Part shown: positions 1-8,807 of the stretch, one piece after another
How the letters are laid out: every line of letters begins with the position of its first letter
Numbering within the stretch: position 1 is the first letter of the stretch
Source: Novosphingobium sp.
Lineage (GTDB): Bacteria > Pseudomonadota > Alphaproteobacteria > Sphingomonadales > Sphingomonadaceae
Assembly: GCF_027486195.1 (NCBI RefSeq)
Contig: NZ_JAIXPP010000093.1
Location: forward strand, 1 to 64,000
Length of the DNA stretch: 64,000 bases
Direction: 5' to 3'
Notes under the pieces: model-generated
What the model was told of the DNA's origin: nothing
The model's input: only the letters and a program-made list of their open reading frames with translations
Databases searched by the model: none
Translations under genes and position numbers: made by a program

Positions 1-522
1 GACGTGCTCAAGAAGCTGCGCGTCGCCAAGGTGCAGACGCCGGTGCTGATCCTCTCCGGCATTGCCGAGATGGACTCCAAGGTCCGCAGCTTCGGCTTCG
101 GTGCCGACGATTATGTCACCAAGCCATTCCACCGCGAAGAACTCATCGCCCGCATCCACGCCGTGGTGCGCCGCTCGAAGGGCCACTCGCAGTCGGTCAT
201 CCGCACTGGCAAGCTTTCGGTCAATCTCGATGCCAAGACGGTCGAGGTCGACAGCGCCCGCGTCCACCTGACGGGCAAGGAATACGCGATGCTTGAGCTG
301 CTTTCGCTGCGCAAGGGCACCACGCTGACCAAGGAAATGTTCCTCAATCATCTCTATGGCGGGATGGACGAGCCGGAACTCAAGATCATCGACGTGTTCA
401 TCTGCAAGCTGCGCAAGAAGCTTGCCCATGCCTGCGATGGTGAAAACTACATCGAAACCGTCTGGGGCCGCGGCTATGTGCTGCGCGATCCGGATGAAAA
501 GCTGGAAGTCGAAGCGGCCTGA
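1..522 (+). CDS. ctrA: Cell-cycle response regulator CtrA (5'-truncated by window edge)
   Basis: OmpR-type response regulator and master cell-cycle transcription factor of alphaproteobacteria. The reading frame is open at base 1, so the first 50-60 residues lie outside the window, including the phosphoacceptor Asp, which I expect about nine residues upstream. What remains is the end of the receiver domain (switch Thr/Ser in LILSG, conserved Lys in YVTKPF) and the full winged-helix DNA-binding domain ending in [13 protein letters not shown], which is very characteristic of CtrA. It binds TTAA-N7-TTAA boxes; one such perfect box occurs in this window at 19451-19465. A GC-rich hairpin follows the stop. 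Identity is close to certain from the C-terminal half alone. Confidence 0.95.
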   Translation, partial: DVLKKLRVAKVQTPVLILSGIAEMDSKVRSFGFGADDYVTKPFHREELIARIHAVVRRSKGHSQSVIRTGKLSVNLDAKTVEVDSARVHLTGKEYAMLELLSLRKGTTLTKEMFLNHLYGGMDEPELKIIDVFICKLRKKLAHACDGENYIETVWGRGYVLRDPDEKLEVEAA

Positions 523-558
523 TCGGCCCAAAATCCCCCCGGTGATCGACCTCCCGTG

Positions 559-597
559 CGCAGCGGCCCGTCAGCAATGGCGGGCCGCTTGCGTTTG
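559..597 (+). terminator. Hairpin terminator between ctrA and the convergent LuxR-type gene
   Basis: Arms at 559-570 and 581-593 pair over about 12 bp with one bulged base (GCGGCCCG against CGGGCCGC core), followed by a short GTTTGG tract. It sits 37 bases after the ctrA stop and just beyond the 3' end of the convergent gene, so it may serve both. The T-tract is weak, so efficiency is uncertain. Confidence 0.55.
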
Positions 598-602
598 GGG
601 GC

Positions 603-1457
603 TCAGCCGATCCGGTGGAAGGTATTGGTTTCCAGCTTGGGCATGGCCGTACCGGCCCAGATGATCGTCTCGGTCATCGAGCGACGATCACGCGATACGG
701 TATAGACCCGCGTCGAAACCGGTGCGCCGTCCTTGCCCAGCGTCATCACCAGTGTTCCCGGCGCAGGCTGGCGCAGCGAGCCGCTGTCGATGAAGCCCAT
801 GTTGCCGGTCACCGGTACGGGTGCGGCGTCGAGCGCGGCAGTGGATTCGGCATGCAGCGTGCCGCCATCGGGGTTCACGATCTCGACCGCCGTGGTCCAG
901 CGCTGATCTGGTGCCACGTTGAAACTGATGGTGACGCTGCGCGGCCGTTCCTCGGCGGGCACGCTGGCCACATCAAGCGCCCAGCGGCCGACCAGCGGCG
1001 AGATGTGCGCGGCGCCTGCGGCCGCCGGGGCAGCCTGCGGACGGGCCGCGTTGAACGGTGCGTCCGCTGCCATGAGCAGCGACCCTGCGGCGATGAGTGG
1101 CATGGCGATGAGCATGGCAATCTTTCCTTTCGGTCCTGACAGCCCGCGGCTTGCGGGCTGGACCGATCCCTCCGCCCCGGCGGATGTCATTGCCAGATCA
1201 GGATTTCTGTCCCAGATTTTCTGGGCACCCAGCTGCCGCGCCAGTTCGCGGCTGCTGCCCACCCCGGTTTTGCGGCGGGCATCGCGTAGCCGTTCGTTGA
1301 TCGAGGCTTCGGTCCGGTCGAGCTTGACGGCGATCGATTTGATCGTGTGCCCCTCGGCCAGCAGCCGCAGCACTTCTAGCTCGCGCGCGCTCAGCTTCTC
1401 CGCAAGCGAACCCGGCCCACGCGCGGGGGCACCGGTCAGACGTTCCATGGCCGACAT
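603..1457 (-). CDS. LuxR-family HTH protein with a transmembrane segment and C-terminal periplasmic domain
   Basis: Predicted 284-residue membrane-anchored regulator. Residues about 20-78 form a GerE/LuxR-type helix-turn-helix (LSARELEVLRLLAEG followed by the recognition-helix region). A proline/glycine-rich linker leads to one hydrophobic segment at about 112-130 (AMLIAMPLIAAGSLLMA). The remaining ~150 residues would be periplasmic and resemble no family I can name; they include a WTTAVEIVNPDGG-like beta-rich stretch. The topology recalls ToxR/CadC but with a LuxR-type DNA-binding head. It is divergent from a TonB receptor with 85 bases between starts, suggesting it controls that receptor (inference). 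The ATG at 1457 is chosen because HTH homology starts soon after; a second ATG at 1448 has an AAAGG at a better distance. Confidence 0.8.
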   Translation of the reverse strand: MSAMERLTGAPARGPGSLAEKLSARELEVLRLLAEGHTIKSIAVKLDRTEASINERLRDARRKTGVGSSRELARQLGAQKIWDRNPDLAMTSAGAEGSVQPASRGLSGPKGKIAMLIAMPLIAAGSLLMAADAPFNAARPQAAPAAAGAAHISPLVGRWALDVASVPAEERPRSVTISFNVAPDQRWTTAVEIVNPDGGTLHAESTAALDAAPVPVTGNMGFIDSGSLRQPAPGTLVMTLGKDGAPVSTRVYTVSRDRRSMTETIIWAGTAMPKLETNTFHRIG

Positions 1458-1542
1458 GGCCTTTGAGTGACCACATGCCCTGCCGGGCGTCCATCCCAAA
1501 TTTCTTGTCTGGCGCGCCGGGAGCGAATACCAGGCCTCCTTG
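1458..1542. promoter_or_regulatory. Divergent promoter region, LuxR-type regulator / TonB receptor
   Basis: These 85 bases are the only space between the divergent starts at 1457 and 1543, so both promoters and any operator for the LuxR-type protein should lie here. I see no clear -35/-10 pair or inverted repeat by eye. Confidence 0.4.
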
Positions 1543-3885
1543 ATGAGAGGGTCGCTCACCGCATACCTTGCCGGATGTTCCGCTGTTGCTGGCCTGCTGG
1601 CGTGGGGCTTGCCGGATGCCGCGCGCGCGCAGGAAGCAGCGGAGCAGTCCATCCTCGTTACCGCGCCCGGTGCCGGGGTGGACAGCGACGACGCGCTGGG
1701 CCTTTCGCGCGAAGATCTGGCCCGCAGCGGACGCCCCGATCTCATCGGCGCGCTCACGCGCCAGCTGCCCGGTGTCACCTTGCAGGATGCGCAGGGCAAT
1801 CCCTGGCAGCCGGTGCTGGTCTATCGCGGTCAGACCGCCTCGGGCGCGCAGGGCCAGTCGCAGGGTCTGGCGGCATACCTCGACGGTGCCCGGTTCAACC
1901 TGCCGTTCGGCGATACCGTGTCGCTCGATCTCCTGCCCGATGCGGCGCTGCGTGACGTCGAATTGGTCGATTCGAGCCCGGTCTACGGCCTTAATGCGCT
2001 CGGCGGAGCGCTGGTGCTCGAAACCGCGACCGGGCGCAGTGCGCCCGGCGTGACTGGCAGCGCCTCGCTCGGCGCTTATGGTGCGCATGACGCAAGCCTC
2101 GCAGCGGGCGGCGCAGCGGGCCGGTGGAGTGTGTTTGCCGCCGTGCAATCGCGCGGCGAGAAGGGTTGGCGCGATTTCAGCAGCTCGCGCCTGGCCAGTG
2201 GCTATGCCGATCTCGGCTATGATGGCGTGGCTGCCGGGCTCCACGCCAAGCTGATCGTGGCAAGCACCGGCCTCAGCGGCAATGGCGCCTCGCCCGAGGA
2301 TCTGCTCGCCGTGCGGCGCGCGGCGGTGTTCACGCATCCCGACCGCACCGAGAACCGCTTCACCCGCGTCAGCCTCCACCCCTGGGCCGATCTCGCGCCC
2401 ACCACGCGGCTGCAGGCGGCCGTCTATGCGCAGTGGCAGACCAGCCGTGCGCTTAATGGCGATGCCGCCGATATCGAACCCTGCGAGGATGAACCGGGTC
2501 TGCTCTGCCTCGAAATCGAGAACGAGGGTGAGGAGGAGGCCGAAGTGCTCACCGATCGGCTGGGCCGTCCGATCGGTGCGCTGGCGGGCGATCCCACTTA
2601 TGCCGTGCTCAATCGCGGCGAGCTGCACTCGCGCGCATTTGGCCTGCTTGCGCAGATCACCGACCGGCGGCCATTGCTGGGGGGCAGCAACGTGCTGACG
2701 CTTGGCACCAGCCTTGATTACGGGCGCAGCGCCTTTGCCGCGACGACTGCGCTCGGCACGCTTGATGAGACACGCGGTGTGCAGGCCGCTGGCCCGGTAA
2801 TCGCACAGGATGATAACGCGATTGCGCCGGTCTCGGTCGTGACCCGCAATCTCTACGCCGGGTTCTTCGCGGCGGAGACGCTGCCACTTGGACCGAACCT
2901 GCGGCTCGAAGCGGGACTGCGCTACAACTACGCGGCGATCCAGCTGGACGACCAGCTGGGAACGGCGCTCGATGGGCGGCATTTCTTCACCCGGCTGAAC
3001 CCGGGGGTCGAGCTCGACTGGGACGCTGCCCCCGGCCTCTCGCTGCGTGCTGGCTATGCCGAGACGAACCGCGCGCCCACCCCGGCGGAGCTTTCCTGTG
3101 CCGATCCCGAAGCGCCATGCAGCCTCGCCAACTTCTTCGTCGCCGATCCGCCCCTGCGGCAAGTCGTGGCGCGGACGTGGGAGCTGGGCGCATCGGGCAA
3201 GGGTGCGGCGGGCGGTTGGCGGCTGACGTGGCTCGCCTCGGTCTACCGCGCGGACAGCCGCGACGAGATCCGCCGCATCGCCTCGGGCGTGCGCGGCCGG
3301 GCCTATTTCCAGAACCTTGGCGACGCGCGGCGGCAGGGCGTCGAGCTCTCGCTGACGGCACAGCGCGGCGGGTTCAGGGTAGGCGCGACTTATGCCTTCA
3401 CTGATGCCACCAACCGCTCGCTGGTGCGGATCGCCAGCCACGGCAATCCGGATGCGGAAGCGGACGGCGCGATCACGGTGCGGCCCGGCGATCGGCTGCC
3501 CGGCGTGCCGCGCCACAGCGCCAATCTCAATCTGGACTATGCCGGGAAGATGGGGGCCGGCAAGGCGGGGTCGTGGCGGCGTTTCAGCCTTGGCGGTACG
3601 CTGTCAGCGCGGTCCGGGCAGGTCTTGCTGGGCGACGAAGCGAACCGCGCCCCGCTGGTGCCGGGCTATGTACTGGTGGATGTGCGCGCCGGGATCGAAC
3701 TCTTGCGCGATGTCGTGCTGTTCGGTGAAGTGCGCAACCTGTTTGACCGCGCGCACGCCACGTTCGGCACCTTTGGCGAGATCGGCTCGGTTCCACTCGC
3801 CGAAGCGCCGGGGGCTTCCTCGCCGCGCTTCCTTGGCCCGGGCGCGCCGCGCCGCTGGACGATCGGGATCAGGCGCGGGTTCTGA
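1543..3885 (+). CDS. TonB-dependent outer-membrane receptor
   Basis: 780-residue outer-membrane active transporter driven by TonB-ExbBD. An N-terminal signal peptide ends near ARAQ. A TonB-box-like stretch (SILVTAP) and a plug domain follow (RSGRPDLIGALTRQLPGV, LVYRGQ, YGLNALGGALVLET), then a 22-strand-type barrel ending in a C-terminal Phe (IGIRRGF), as required for outer-membrane insertion. An acidic loop at about residues 311-335 carries two Cys and many Glu/Asp and may be an external substrate or metal loop. Substrate unknown. The ATG at 1543 is preferred over the in-frame TTG at 1540. The neighbouring divergent regulator is the likely controller. Confidence 0.9.
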   Translation: MRGSLTAYLAGCSAVAGLLAWGLPDAARAQEAAEQSILVTAPGAGVDSDDALGLSREDLARSGRPDLIGALTRQLPGVTLQDAQGNPWQPVLVYRGQTASGAQGQSQGLAAYLDGARFNLPFGDTVSLDLLPDAALRDVELVDSSPVYGLNALGGALVLETATGRSAPGVTGSASLGAYGAHDASLAAGGAAGRWSVFAAVQSRGEKGWRDFSSSRLASGYADLGYDGVAAGLHAKLIVASTGLSGNGASPEDLLAVRRAAVFTHPDRTENRFTRVSLHPWADLAPTTRLQAAVYAQWQTSRALNGDAADIEPCEDEPGLLCLEIENEGEEEAEVLTDRLGRPIGALAGDPTYAVLNRGELHSRAFGLLAQITDRRPLLGGSNVLTLGTSLDYGRSAFAATTALGTLDETRGVQAAGPVIAQDDNAIAPVSVVTRNLYAGFFAAETLPLGPNLRLEAGLRYNYAAIQLDDQLGTALDGRHFFTRLNPGVELDWDAAPGLSLRAGYAETNRAPTPAELSCADPEAPCSLANFFVADPPLRQVVARTWELGASGKGAAGGWRLTWLASVYRADSRDEIRRIASGVRGRAYFQNLGDARRQGVELSLTAQRGGFRVGATYAFTDATNRSLVRIASHGNPDAEADGAITVRPGDRLPGVPRHSANLNLDYAGKMGAGKAGSWRRFSLGGTLSARSGQVLLGDEANRAPLVPGYVLVDVRAGIELLRDVVLFGEVRNLFDRAHATFGTFGEIGSVPLAEAPGASSPRFLGPGAPRRWTIGIRRGF

Positions 3886-3940
3886 GCGGCCCGATCATGC
3901 GCATTGACCATTTGGGGCCTCGCTGCCACAGGCGCGCACC

Positions 3941-4669
3941 ATGACCGCGCACAAGCCGGGCGATCCGCTCACCATCAACCGTCTCTATGGCCGCGCCAAG
4001 GGCAAGCCTCTGCGTGCAGGTCAGCAGGCCCTGATCGATACGCTGCTGCCGCAGATCGCGGTGCCTGATGAAGGGCCGGTCACGGCGGAGGCGTTGTTCG
4101 GCGACGCGCGCCCGCTGCATTTCGAGATCGGCTTCGGCGGCGGCGAGCATATGGCGGGGCGGGCGGACATGCTGCCCGATCATGGTTTCATCGGTGCCGA
4201 GCCTTTCCTCAACGGCGTGGCGCAGGCGCTGGTCCACGTCGATGGCGGGCGCGGGTCTGATGGCAGCGCCACCGGCATGCCGATCCGCAACGTGCGCATC
4301 CACCACGGCGATGCGCTGGAAGTGCTGGCGCGCGTGCCCGATGGCGCGCTGTCGTTCGTCTATCTGCTCCACCCCGATCCCTGGCCCAAGGCGCGCCACG
4401 CCAAGCGCCGGATGATGAACGACGGGCCGGTGGACCTCATCGCGCGCAAGCTGAAGCCGGACGGCGAATTCCGTTTCGGCACCGATCACCCGGTCTATCT
4501 GCGCCATGCCTTGATGATCATGCGCGGCCACACCGACCAGTTCGAATGGCTCGCGCAGAAGGCCGCGGATTTCCAGACCCGCCCCGGCGGCTGGCCCGAG
4601 ACCCGCTACGAGGCCAAGGCCCGCGCGCAGGGGCACGAGGTCTGGTACTTCCGCTACCGCCGCCGCTAA
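3941..4669 (+). CDS. trmB: tRNA (guanine-N7-)-methyltransferase
   Basis: Cytoplasmic SAM-dependent enzyme making m7G46 in the variable loop of many tRNAs. At 242 residues it is of normal family length. Visible motifs are the SAM-binding FEIGFGGGEH, GAEPF (acidic residue for the ribose of SAM), the hallmark LLHPDPWPKARHAKRR, and FGTDHPVY near the end. The N-terminal sequence (RLYGRAKGKPLRAGQQAL) is typical of alphaproteobacterial TrmB. It lies 55 bases after the TonB receptor and overlaps the convergent PepSY gene by 4 bases at the stop. Confidence 0.96.
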   Translation: MTAHKPGDPLTINRLYGRAKGKPLRAGQQALIDTLLPQIAVPDEGPVTAEALFGDARPLHFEIGFGGGEHMAGRADMLPDHGFIGAEPFLNGVAQALVHVDGGRGSDGSATGMPIRNVRIHHGDALEVLARVPDGALSFVYLLHPDPWPKARHAKRRMMNDGPVDLIARKLKPDGEFRFGTDHPVYLRHALMIMRGHTDQFEWLAQKAADFQTRPGGWPETRYEAKARAQGHEVWYFRYRRR

Positions 4670-6030
4670 CGGCGCAAACGGCCCCACGCGAGCGCGGGCA
4701 GCATCGTCGCCCCGACCAGCGGAAACAGCACGGCCAGCACCGCCAGCAGCACCTTGACGCCGACCGGCATGCGATCCCCCGGCTGCAACGTCGGTGCGCC
4801 GAGTTCGCCTTGCGGACGGCGACGCCACCAAAGCACAAGGCCTGCCGAGACGCTGCCGACGAGCATCAGGCACACCGCCAGATTGGCGAGCTGGTTGGCG
4901 AGGCCATACTGCCGCCCCATGTGCGTCATCACGCCCCATTCGACCGCCTTGGCGACCGGGCTGTAATCCGCCCACGCCACATTGCCCAGCACGCGCCCGG
5001 TGCCGGGGTCCATGTAGAGCGTGCGCTGCCCCTCGGCCTTGTCGGGCACGTAGGACACGGTGAACACGCCCTTGGGCCCCTGCGGGTAGATGATCCGCAC
5101 GCCTTCGCCGAAGTGGGCGCGGTCGAGCAGGGGGAGCAGCGCCTCCACGCGCGCGATGCCGATGGGGCCGCTGCCCGAACCTTGCGGCATGGCGCTGTGG
5201 CGGATCGTCCACGGCAGCTTCGGATCGGCAGGGGGCATGGCCATCATCTTGTGCATGGCATGCGGATCGGCGGCGGGCCGGCCGTCCGCCTCGGGCGGTG
5301 CGTGGAAGTTGGGCGAGGGCGCGATGAAGGGCACGACTTCACCCAGCTTTGCGAACTGCGCGCCCCAGAATGCGGACCACGGCAGCCCCGTCAGCACCAG
5401 CAGGATCACGAACCCTGCAAGGAAGATGGAGGGTATGGCATGAAGATCGCGCCATCTCCGGCGGCCGCCAGCGGAGAGGCGCGGGACAAACACGCCCCGC
5501 ACCTTCCACTTGCGCGGCCACCACAGCCACACGCCTGTCGCCATCATCACCAGTGTCCAGCAGGCCACGATTTCGACCACATGGCTGCCGATTTCCCCGG
5601 CGAAGAAAGTGCCATGCACCTTGCGCACCAGATTGGTCGGCTGGAGCGCCGGGTCCGCCGTGCCGGTGATGCGGCCGCGCCCTGCATCGAGGAACACGTC
5701 CTGCGCGGAGCCCTCCGCCTGCCGCACCGTCCAGATCGTCGCCTCGTCCGCCGTGAAGGGCAGACGCACCCGCAACACCGTCGCGCCCGGATGCGCTGCC
5801 TTCACGATTGCCTCCTGCCGTTCGAGCGGCAGCGCGGCGAGGCCGGGTGCAGGCGCAAGCGTCTGCACGCTGCGGTTCCACCACGCGTCGATCTCGCGGT
5901 CGAACAGGTAGATCGCGCCGCTCAAGGTCAGCACGATCAGCAGCGGTGCAGTCCACAGCGCGGCGTAGAAATGCCAGCGCCACACCGCGCGGTAGCCATG
6001 CGGGCGGACAGGTTCATCTGCGTTTGCCAT
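4666..6030 (-). CDS. PepSY-associated transmembrane protein (inner-membrane iron/siderophore reductase type)
   Basis: 454-residue inner-membrane protein of the PepSY-TM family, commonly encoded next to siderophore or other metal TonB receptors and thought to reduce or release the metal at the inner membrane (family knowledge). The first membrane helix lies at about residues 20-40 (FYAALWTAPLLIVLTLSGAIYLFDREID, a signature start). Further helices include VEIVACWTLVMMATGVWLWWPR, LAGFVILLVLTGLPWSAFWG and two near the C-terminus, with periplasmic loops between. The start is ATG 6030: GGAGG lies eight bases upstream, whereas an in-frame GTG at 6039 falls inside that ribosome-binding site. It begins 14 bases after the receptor gene stop, so the two are cotranscribed. 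Confidence 0.9.
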   Translation of the reverse strand: MANADEPVRPHGYRAVWRWHFYAALWTAPLLIVLTLSGAIYLFDREIDAWWNRSVQTLAPAPGLAALPLERQEAIVKAAHPGATVLRVRLPFTADEATIWTVRQAEGSAQDVFLDAGRGRITGTADPALQPTNLVRKVHGTFFAGEIGSHVVEIVACWTLVMMATGVWLWWPRKWKVRGVFVPRLSAGGRRRWRDLHAIPSIFLAGFVILLVLTGLPWSAFWGAQFAKLGEVVPFIAPSPNFHAPPEADGRPAADPHAMHKMMAMPPADPKLPWTIRHSAMPQGSGSGPIGIARVEALLPLLDRAHFGEGVRIIYPQGPKGVFTVSYVPDKAEGQRTLYMDPGTGRVLGNVAWADYSPVAKAVEWGVMTHMGRQYGLANQLANLAVCLMLVGSVSAGLVLWWRRRPQGELGAPTLQPGDRMPVGVKVLLAVLAVLFPLVGATMLPALAWGRLRR

Positions 6031-6044
6031 GGACCGCACCTCCT

Positions 6045-8114
6045 TCAGAAGCCGACCGACACGCGCACGCTCAGCGTACGCGGATCGCCGGGATAGACCG
6101 CGAATCCGTTGCCCGATGCGGTGAAGTACCGCTCGTCCAGCAGGTTGCTCAGCGTGGCATCGATGCGGAAAGGCTTGAGCGACAGGCCCACCCCGATATC
6201 CGCCAGCGTATAGGCGGGCAGCGTGGTATCGCTCCCGTCAACCAGCGCGCGGCTCGTCACATGGTTGACCCCGCCGCGCAGGGTGAGCGGCGTGCCCGGC
6301 ACCGCAATGCTGGTCCGCGCGGTCAGGCTGTGGCGCGGCAGGTCGCCGATCCGCTTGCCCGCGATGCCATCATTGCTGCGGGTGACCTTGCCGTCCATCA
6401 GCGCATAGCCTGCACTCAGCTCCCACCAGCTCACCGGCTGCCATTCGCCCTCGAACTCGATCCCGCGCACACGCTGTTCGCCCGCGTTGACGCTGAAATC
6501 GGGATCGACCGGATCGGCGGTGACCGCATTGACGCGCTTGATCTGGAACACCGCGAGGCTCGCGCGCAGCGTGCCCGTGCGCACCCTCAACCCCGCTTCG
6601 GCCTGGTTCGAGCGTTCGGGCTGGAGCGGCGTCCCGGTGCGGGTGCGCGCCCCCGCGGTGTTCTCCACGTCGAAGCCGGTGTTGTATCCGGCGTAGAGCG
6701 AGACGGCGTCCGTCACGCGGTAGGTCGATCCCAGCTGCCAGATCGTCGTGCTCGTCTTCGCGCGGTTGTTGGTCGCTCCGCCATAGTCGCCGTCGCGCGC
6801 GTCGATCCAGCTATGCCGCGCCGCCCCGATCACATTCCAGCGCGGGGTGATATCGATCTGGTCCTGCGCATAGAGCGCATGGCCGTCGATATTATAGAAC
6901 CCATCGAAGGCGAAGGTGCCGGCAGGGGCCGTGCTGCTGAAGCCATAGACAGGCGCCAGCACGTTGATCGGGGTTACGTTGGTAAGGTTGTACTGGGTGA
7001 AGCGGCTGCGTTCGTGGTCGTATTCATAGCCCATCAGCAGCTTGTGGGTGAACGGGCCCGTCACCAAGCGGCCCGCCAGATCGAGCTGTGCGATGGTGTA
7101 ACTGTCATCCTCGCGCCCACGGCGGCCGTTGCGGTTGATGAGCGCCGGGTTTGCTGCATCGGGCGCGCGCAGGCGGATCTGCGTGAACGCGCTGTTGAAT
7201 TCCTGGTATTGCAGCCGCGGTGTGACCGTCCAGCCATCGGCGAGCCGCACATCGACCCAGGTCTGCACCAGCGGTGCATCTGCGGTGAGCGTATCGACCG
7301 CCGGTTCGCCAAGGTAGAGCCCGCGCCGCAGTGCCGGAACTCCATCCTTGACCGTGCCCGCCAACGGCAAGCCCGGATTGCGCCGCGTATCGCGCTCGAC
7401 ATATTCGGCGACGAGATGCGCGGTCACGCTGTCTGACGGCGCGTAGCGCAAGTTCAGCGCCACGTTCTTGCGATTGAGATCCTGAAAATCGACGAACGTG
7501 CCCGAACGTTCGACTTCGCCCGTCACACGCACCGCAAGGCCGGGAGCGAGGCCGGTGTTCATGTCGAAGGTCAGCATTTTCTGGTCGAACTGCCCCGCCG
7601 TCAGCGCGAAGCTGCCGAACTGCCGCTCTTCCGGCTGGCGCGTCACCACGCTGACGATGCCGCCCACTGCCGATTGGCCGTAGAGCACGCCCGAGGGGCC
7701 CTTGAGTACTTCGACCCGCTCGATGTTCGAGAGCGCAGAGGCATCGACGTCCTCGTAGTAGCGCTGGCGGATGCCGTTGCGCATCTGGTCGGCTAGAAAG
7801 CCGCGCACCTTGAGGCTGAAGGACTGATACGGGCCGACGCGCGAGAAGCCGGGGTTGGCGCTGGGCACGGTGCGCAGGAGATCGCCGACCGAACGCGCGC
7901 CGCGCTCTATGATATCCTCGGCGGTGATGATCTGGATCGATTGCGGCAGCCGCGCGATGGGTATGCCGGACTTGGCGCCGAAATCGCCGGAAAGCTTGGT
8001 GCCGGTGACGATGATGTCGCGGTTGTCGGTGCTTTCGGGGGCTGCGGCCTCTTCGGCGCGCGCAGGAGTGGCCACCGCCATGATGGCGGCAAGGGCAATG
8101 AGTGACGTCTTCAT
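6045..8114 (-). CDS. TonB-dependent siderophore receptor
   Basis: 689-residue ferric-siderophore-type outer-membrane receptor. The signal peptide ends at ATPARAEE. A TonB-box-like DIIVTGTK is followed by a plug with ARLPQSIQIITAEDI, LKVRGF and ERVEVLKGPSGVLYGQ (the FpvA/FhuA-type plug signature), then a long beta-barrel ending in VRVSVGF. The later barrel motif GEQRVRGIEFEGEWQP, the PLQPERSNQAEAG region and LLDERYF near the end are typical. It is the middle gene of a minus-strand set: DUF2946 protein, this receptor, PepSY membrane protein. Likely repressed by an iron regulator, but I see no convincing Fur box. Actual ligand unknown. Confidence 0.94.
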   Translation of the reverse strand: MKTSLIALAAIMAVATPARAEEAAAPESTDNRDIIVTGTKLSGDFGAKSGIPIARLPQSIQIITAEDIIERGARSVGDLLRTVPSANPGFSRVGPYQSFSLKVRGFLADQMRNGIRQRYYEDVDASALSNIERVEVLKGPSGVLYGQSAVGGIVSVVTRQPEERQFGSFALTAGQFDQKMLTFDMNTGLAPGLAVRVTGEVERSGTFVDFQDLNRKNVALNLRYAPSDSVTAHLVAEYVERDTRRNPGLPLAGTVKDGVPALRRGLYLGEPAVDTLTADAPLVQTWVDVRLADGWTVTPRLQYQEFNSAFTQIRLRAPDAANPALINRNGRRGREDDSYTIAQLDLAGRLVTGPFTHKLLMGYEYDHERSRFTQYNLTNVTPINVLAPVYGFSSTAPAGTFAFDGFYNIDGHALYAQDQIDITPRWNVIGAARHSWIDARDGDYGGATNNRAKTSTTIWQLGSTYRVTDAVSLYAGYNTGFDVENTAGARTRTGTPLQPERSNQAEAGLRVRTGTLRASLAVFQIKRVNAVTADPVDPDFSVNAGEQRVRGIEFEGEWQPVSWWELSAGYALMDGKVTRSNDGIAGKRIGDLPRHSLTARTSIAVPGTPLTLRGGVNHVTSRALVDGSDTTLPAYTLADIGVGLSLKPFRIDATLSNLLDERYFTASGNGFAVYPGDPRTLSVRVSVGF

Positions 8115-8206
8115 GGGAAATCATGCTCCGCACCGGCGCGCCGTGGCGCGCGCGGTTCATCGGGAAAGGGTGCCCGGCGCGCAGGAGGGCCGGGCGGTCT
8201 GTTCCG

Positions 8207-8620
8207 TCAGAGGGAGAGCGGCGGTCCGCGCAATGGGGGGCGCAGGCGGGCAAGCCGCCGGCGGCGCGGGGCGGGTGTGGGCGCAAAGCCCAGCGTGAGG
8301 ATGAAGGCGAGCGCGAGCGCCAGCAGGATCCCATCGGCACCGCCCGTTGCGGCCATCGACAGCGAGGAGAACGCGCATTCGCCCTTGCCCGAACTGCCTC
8401 CCGAACTGCCGCTCTTGCCCGCCGTCCCCTTCATCGGAACGGCAACTTGTGCGATCGCATCGTGATCGAGACTGTCCACGCAAATGCGGATTGTCAGGAC
8501 CTTCGCCTCGGGCGCGACCATGACGCCTGCCGGCATGACCATGCGCAGGCACAGCGCCGCCCCGACCAGCACCATGGCCAGCAGGTGGTGACGCAGGACG
8601 AGGGCGCGCAAAACGGTCAT
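8207..8620 (-). CDS. DUF2946-type small membrane protein
   Basis: 137-residue protein with an N-terminal hydrophobic segment (LLAMVLVGAALCLRMVMPAG), a soluble part containing a Cys-Val-Asp / His-Asp pair and a second Cys (GECAF), and a second hydrophobic segment (DGILLALALAFILTLGF) before a basic, proline-rich tail. This layout matches DUF2946, whose genes sit beside TonB receptors and PepSY proteins and which is suspected to handle a metal; that role is inference. It is the first gene of the receptor/PepSY cluster, 92 bases upstream of the receptor start. I see no strong ribosome-binding site before the ATG at 8620. Confidence 0.75.
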   Translation of the reverse strand: MTVLRALVLRHHLLAMVLVGAALCLRMVMPAGVMVAPEAKVLTIRICVDSLDHDAIAQVAVPMKGTAGKSGSSGGSSGKGECAFSSLSMAATGGADGILLALALAFILTLGFAPTPAPRRRRLARLRPPLRGPPLSL

Positions 8621-8708
8621 TGCCGGGAGGCCCTAGCGCCGGGGCAGTCGGCTGTCACCCTGCCATGTCTTGAAAAGTATTGCCCGGAATCACCCGGCAC
8701 GTAGCGCA

Positions 8709-8733
8709 TTAACCAATTAATCTCTTCCTAACC
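8709..8733 (+). promoter_or_regulatory. Near-consensus CtrA-like box upstream of the 8808 gene
   Basis: TTAA at 8717-8720, seven bases, then CTAACC at 8728-8733: one mismatch from TTAA-N7-TTAAC. An extra TTAACC lies at 8709-8714. This AT-rich patch stands out from the GC-rich surroundings and lies 75-100 bases before the start at 8808. Candidate only; binding is not shown. Confidence 0.35.
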
Positions 8734-8807
8734 GAGCAAGCTTACCATCTGCCCATACACCGGACGGGAACGGGATTGTCCGGCGGGAAAAGCGAAGCGA
8801 GGGGCTC

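Noticed and set aside
1198..3516. 772-codon minus-strand open frame through the TonB receptor
   Set aside because: GC-driven shadow; the receptor on the plus strand has signal peptide, plug and barrel motifs.
5808..7436. 542-codon plus-strand open frame opposite the siderophore receptor
   Set aside because: Shadow; composition dominated by Arg, Ala, His and Gly.
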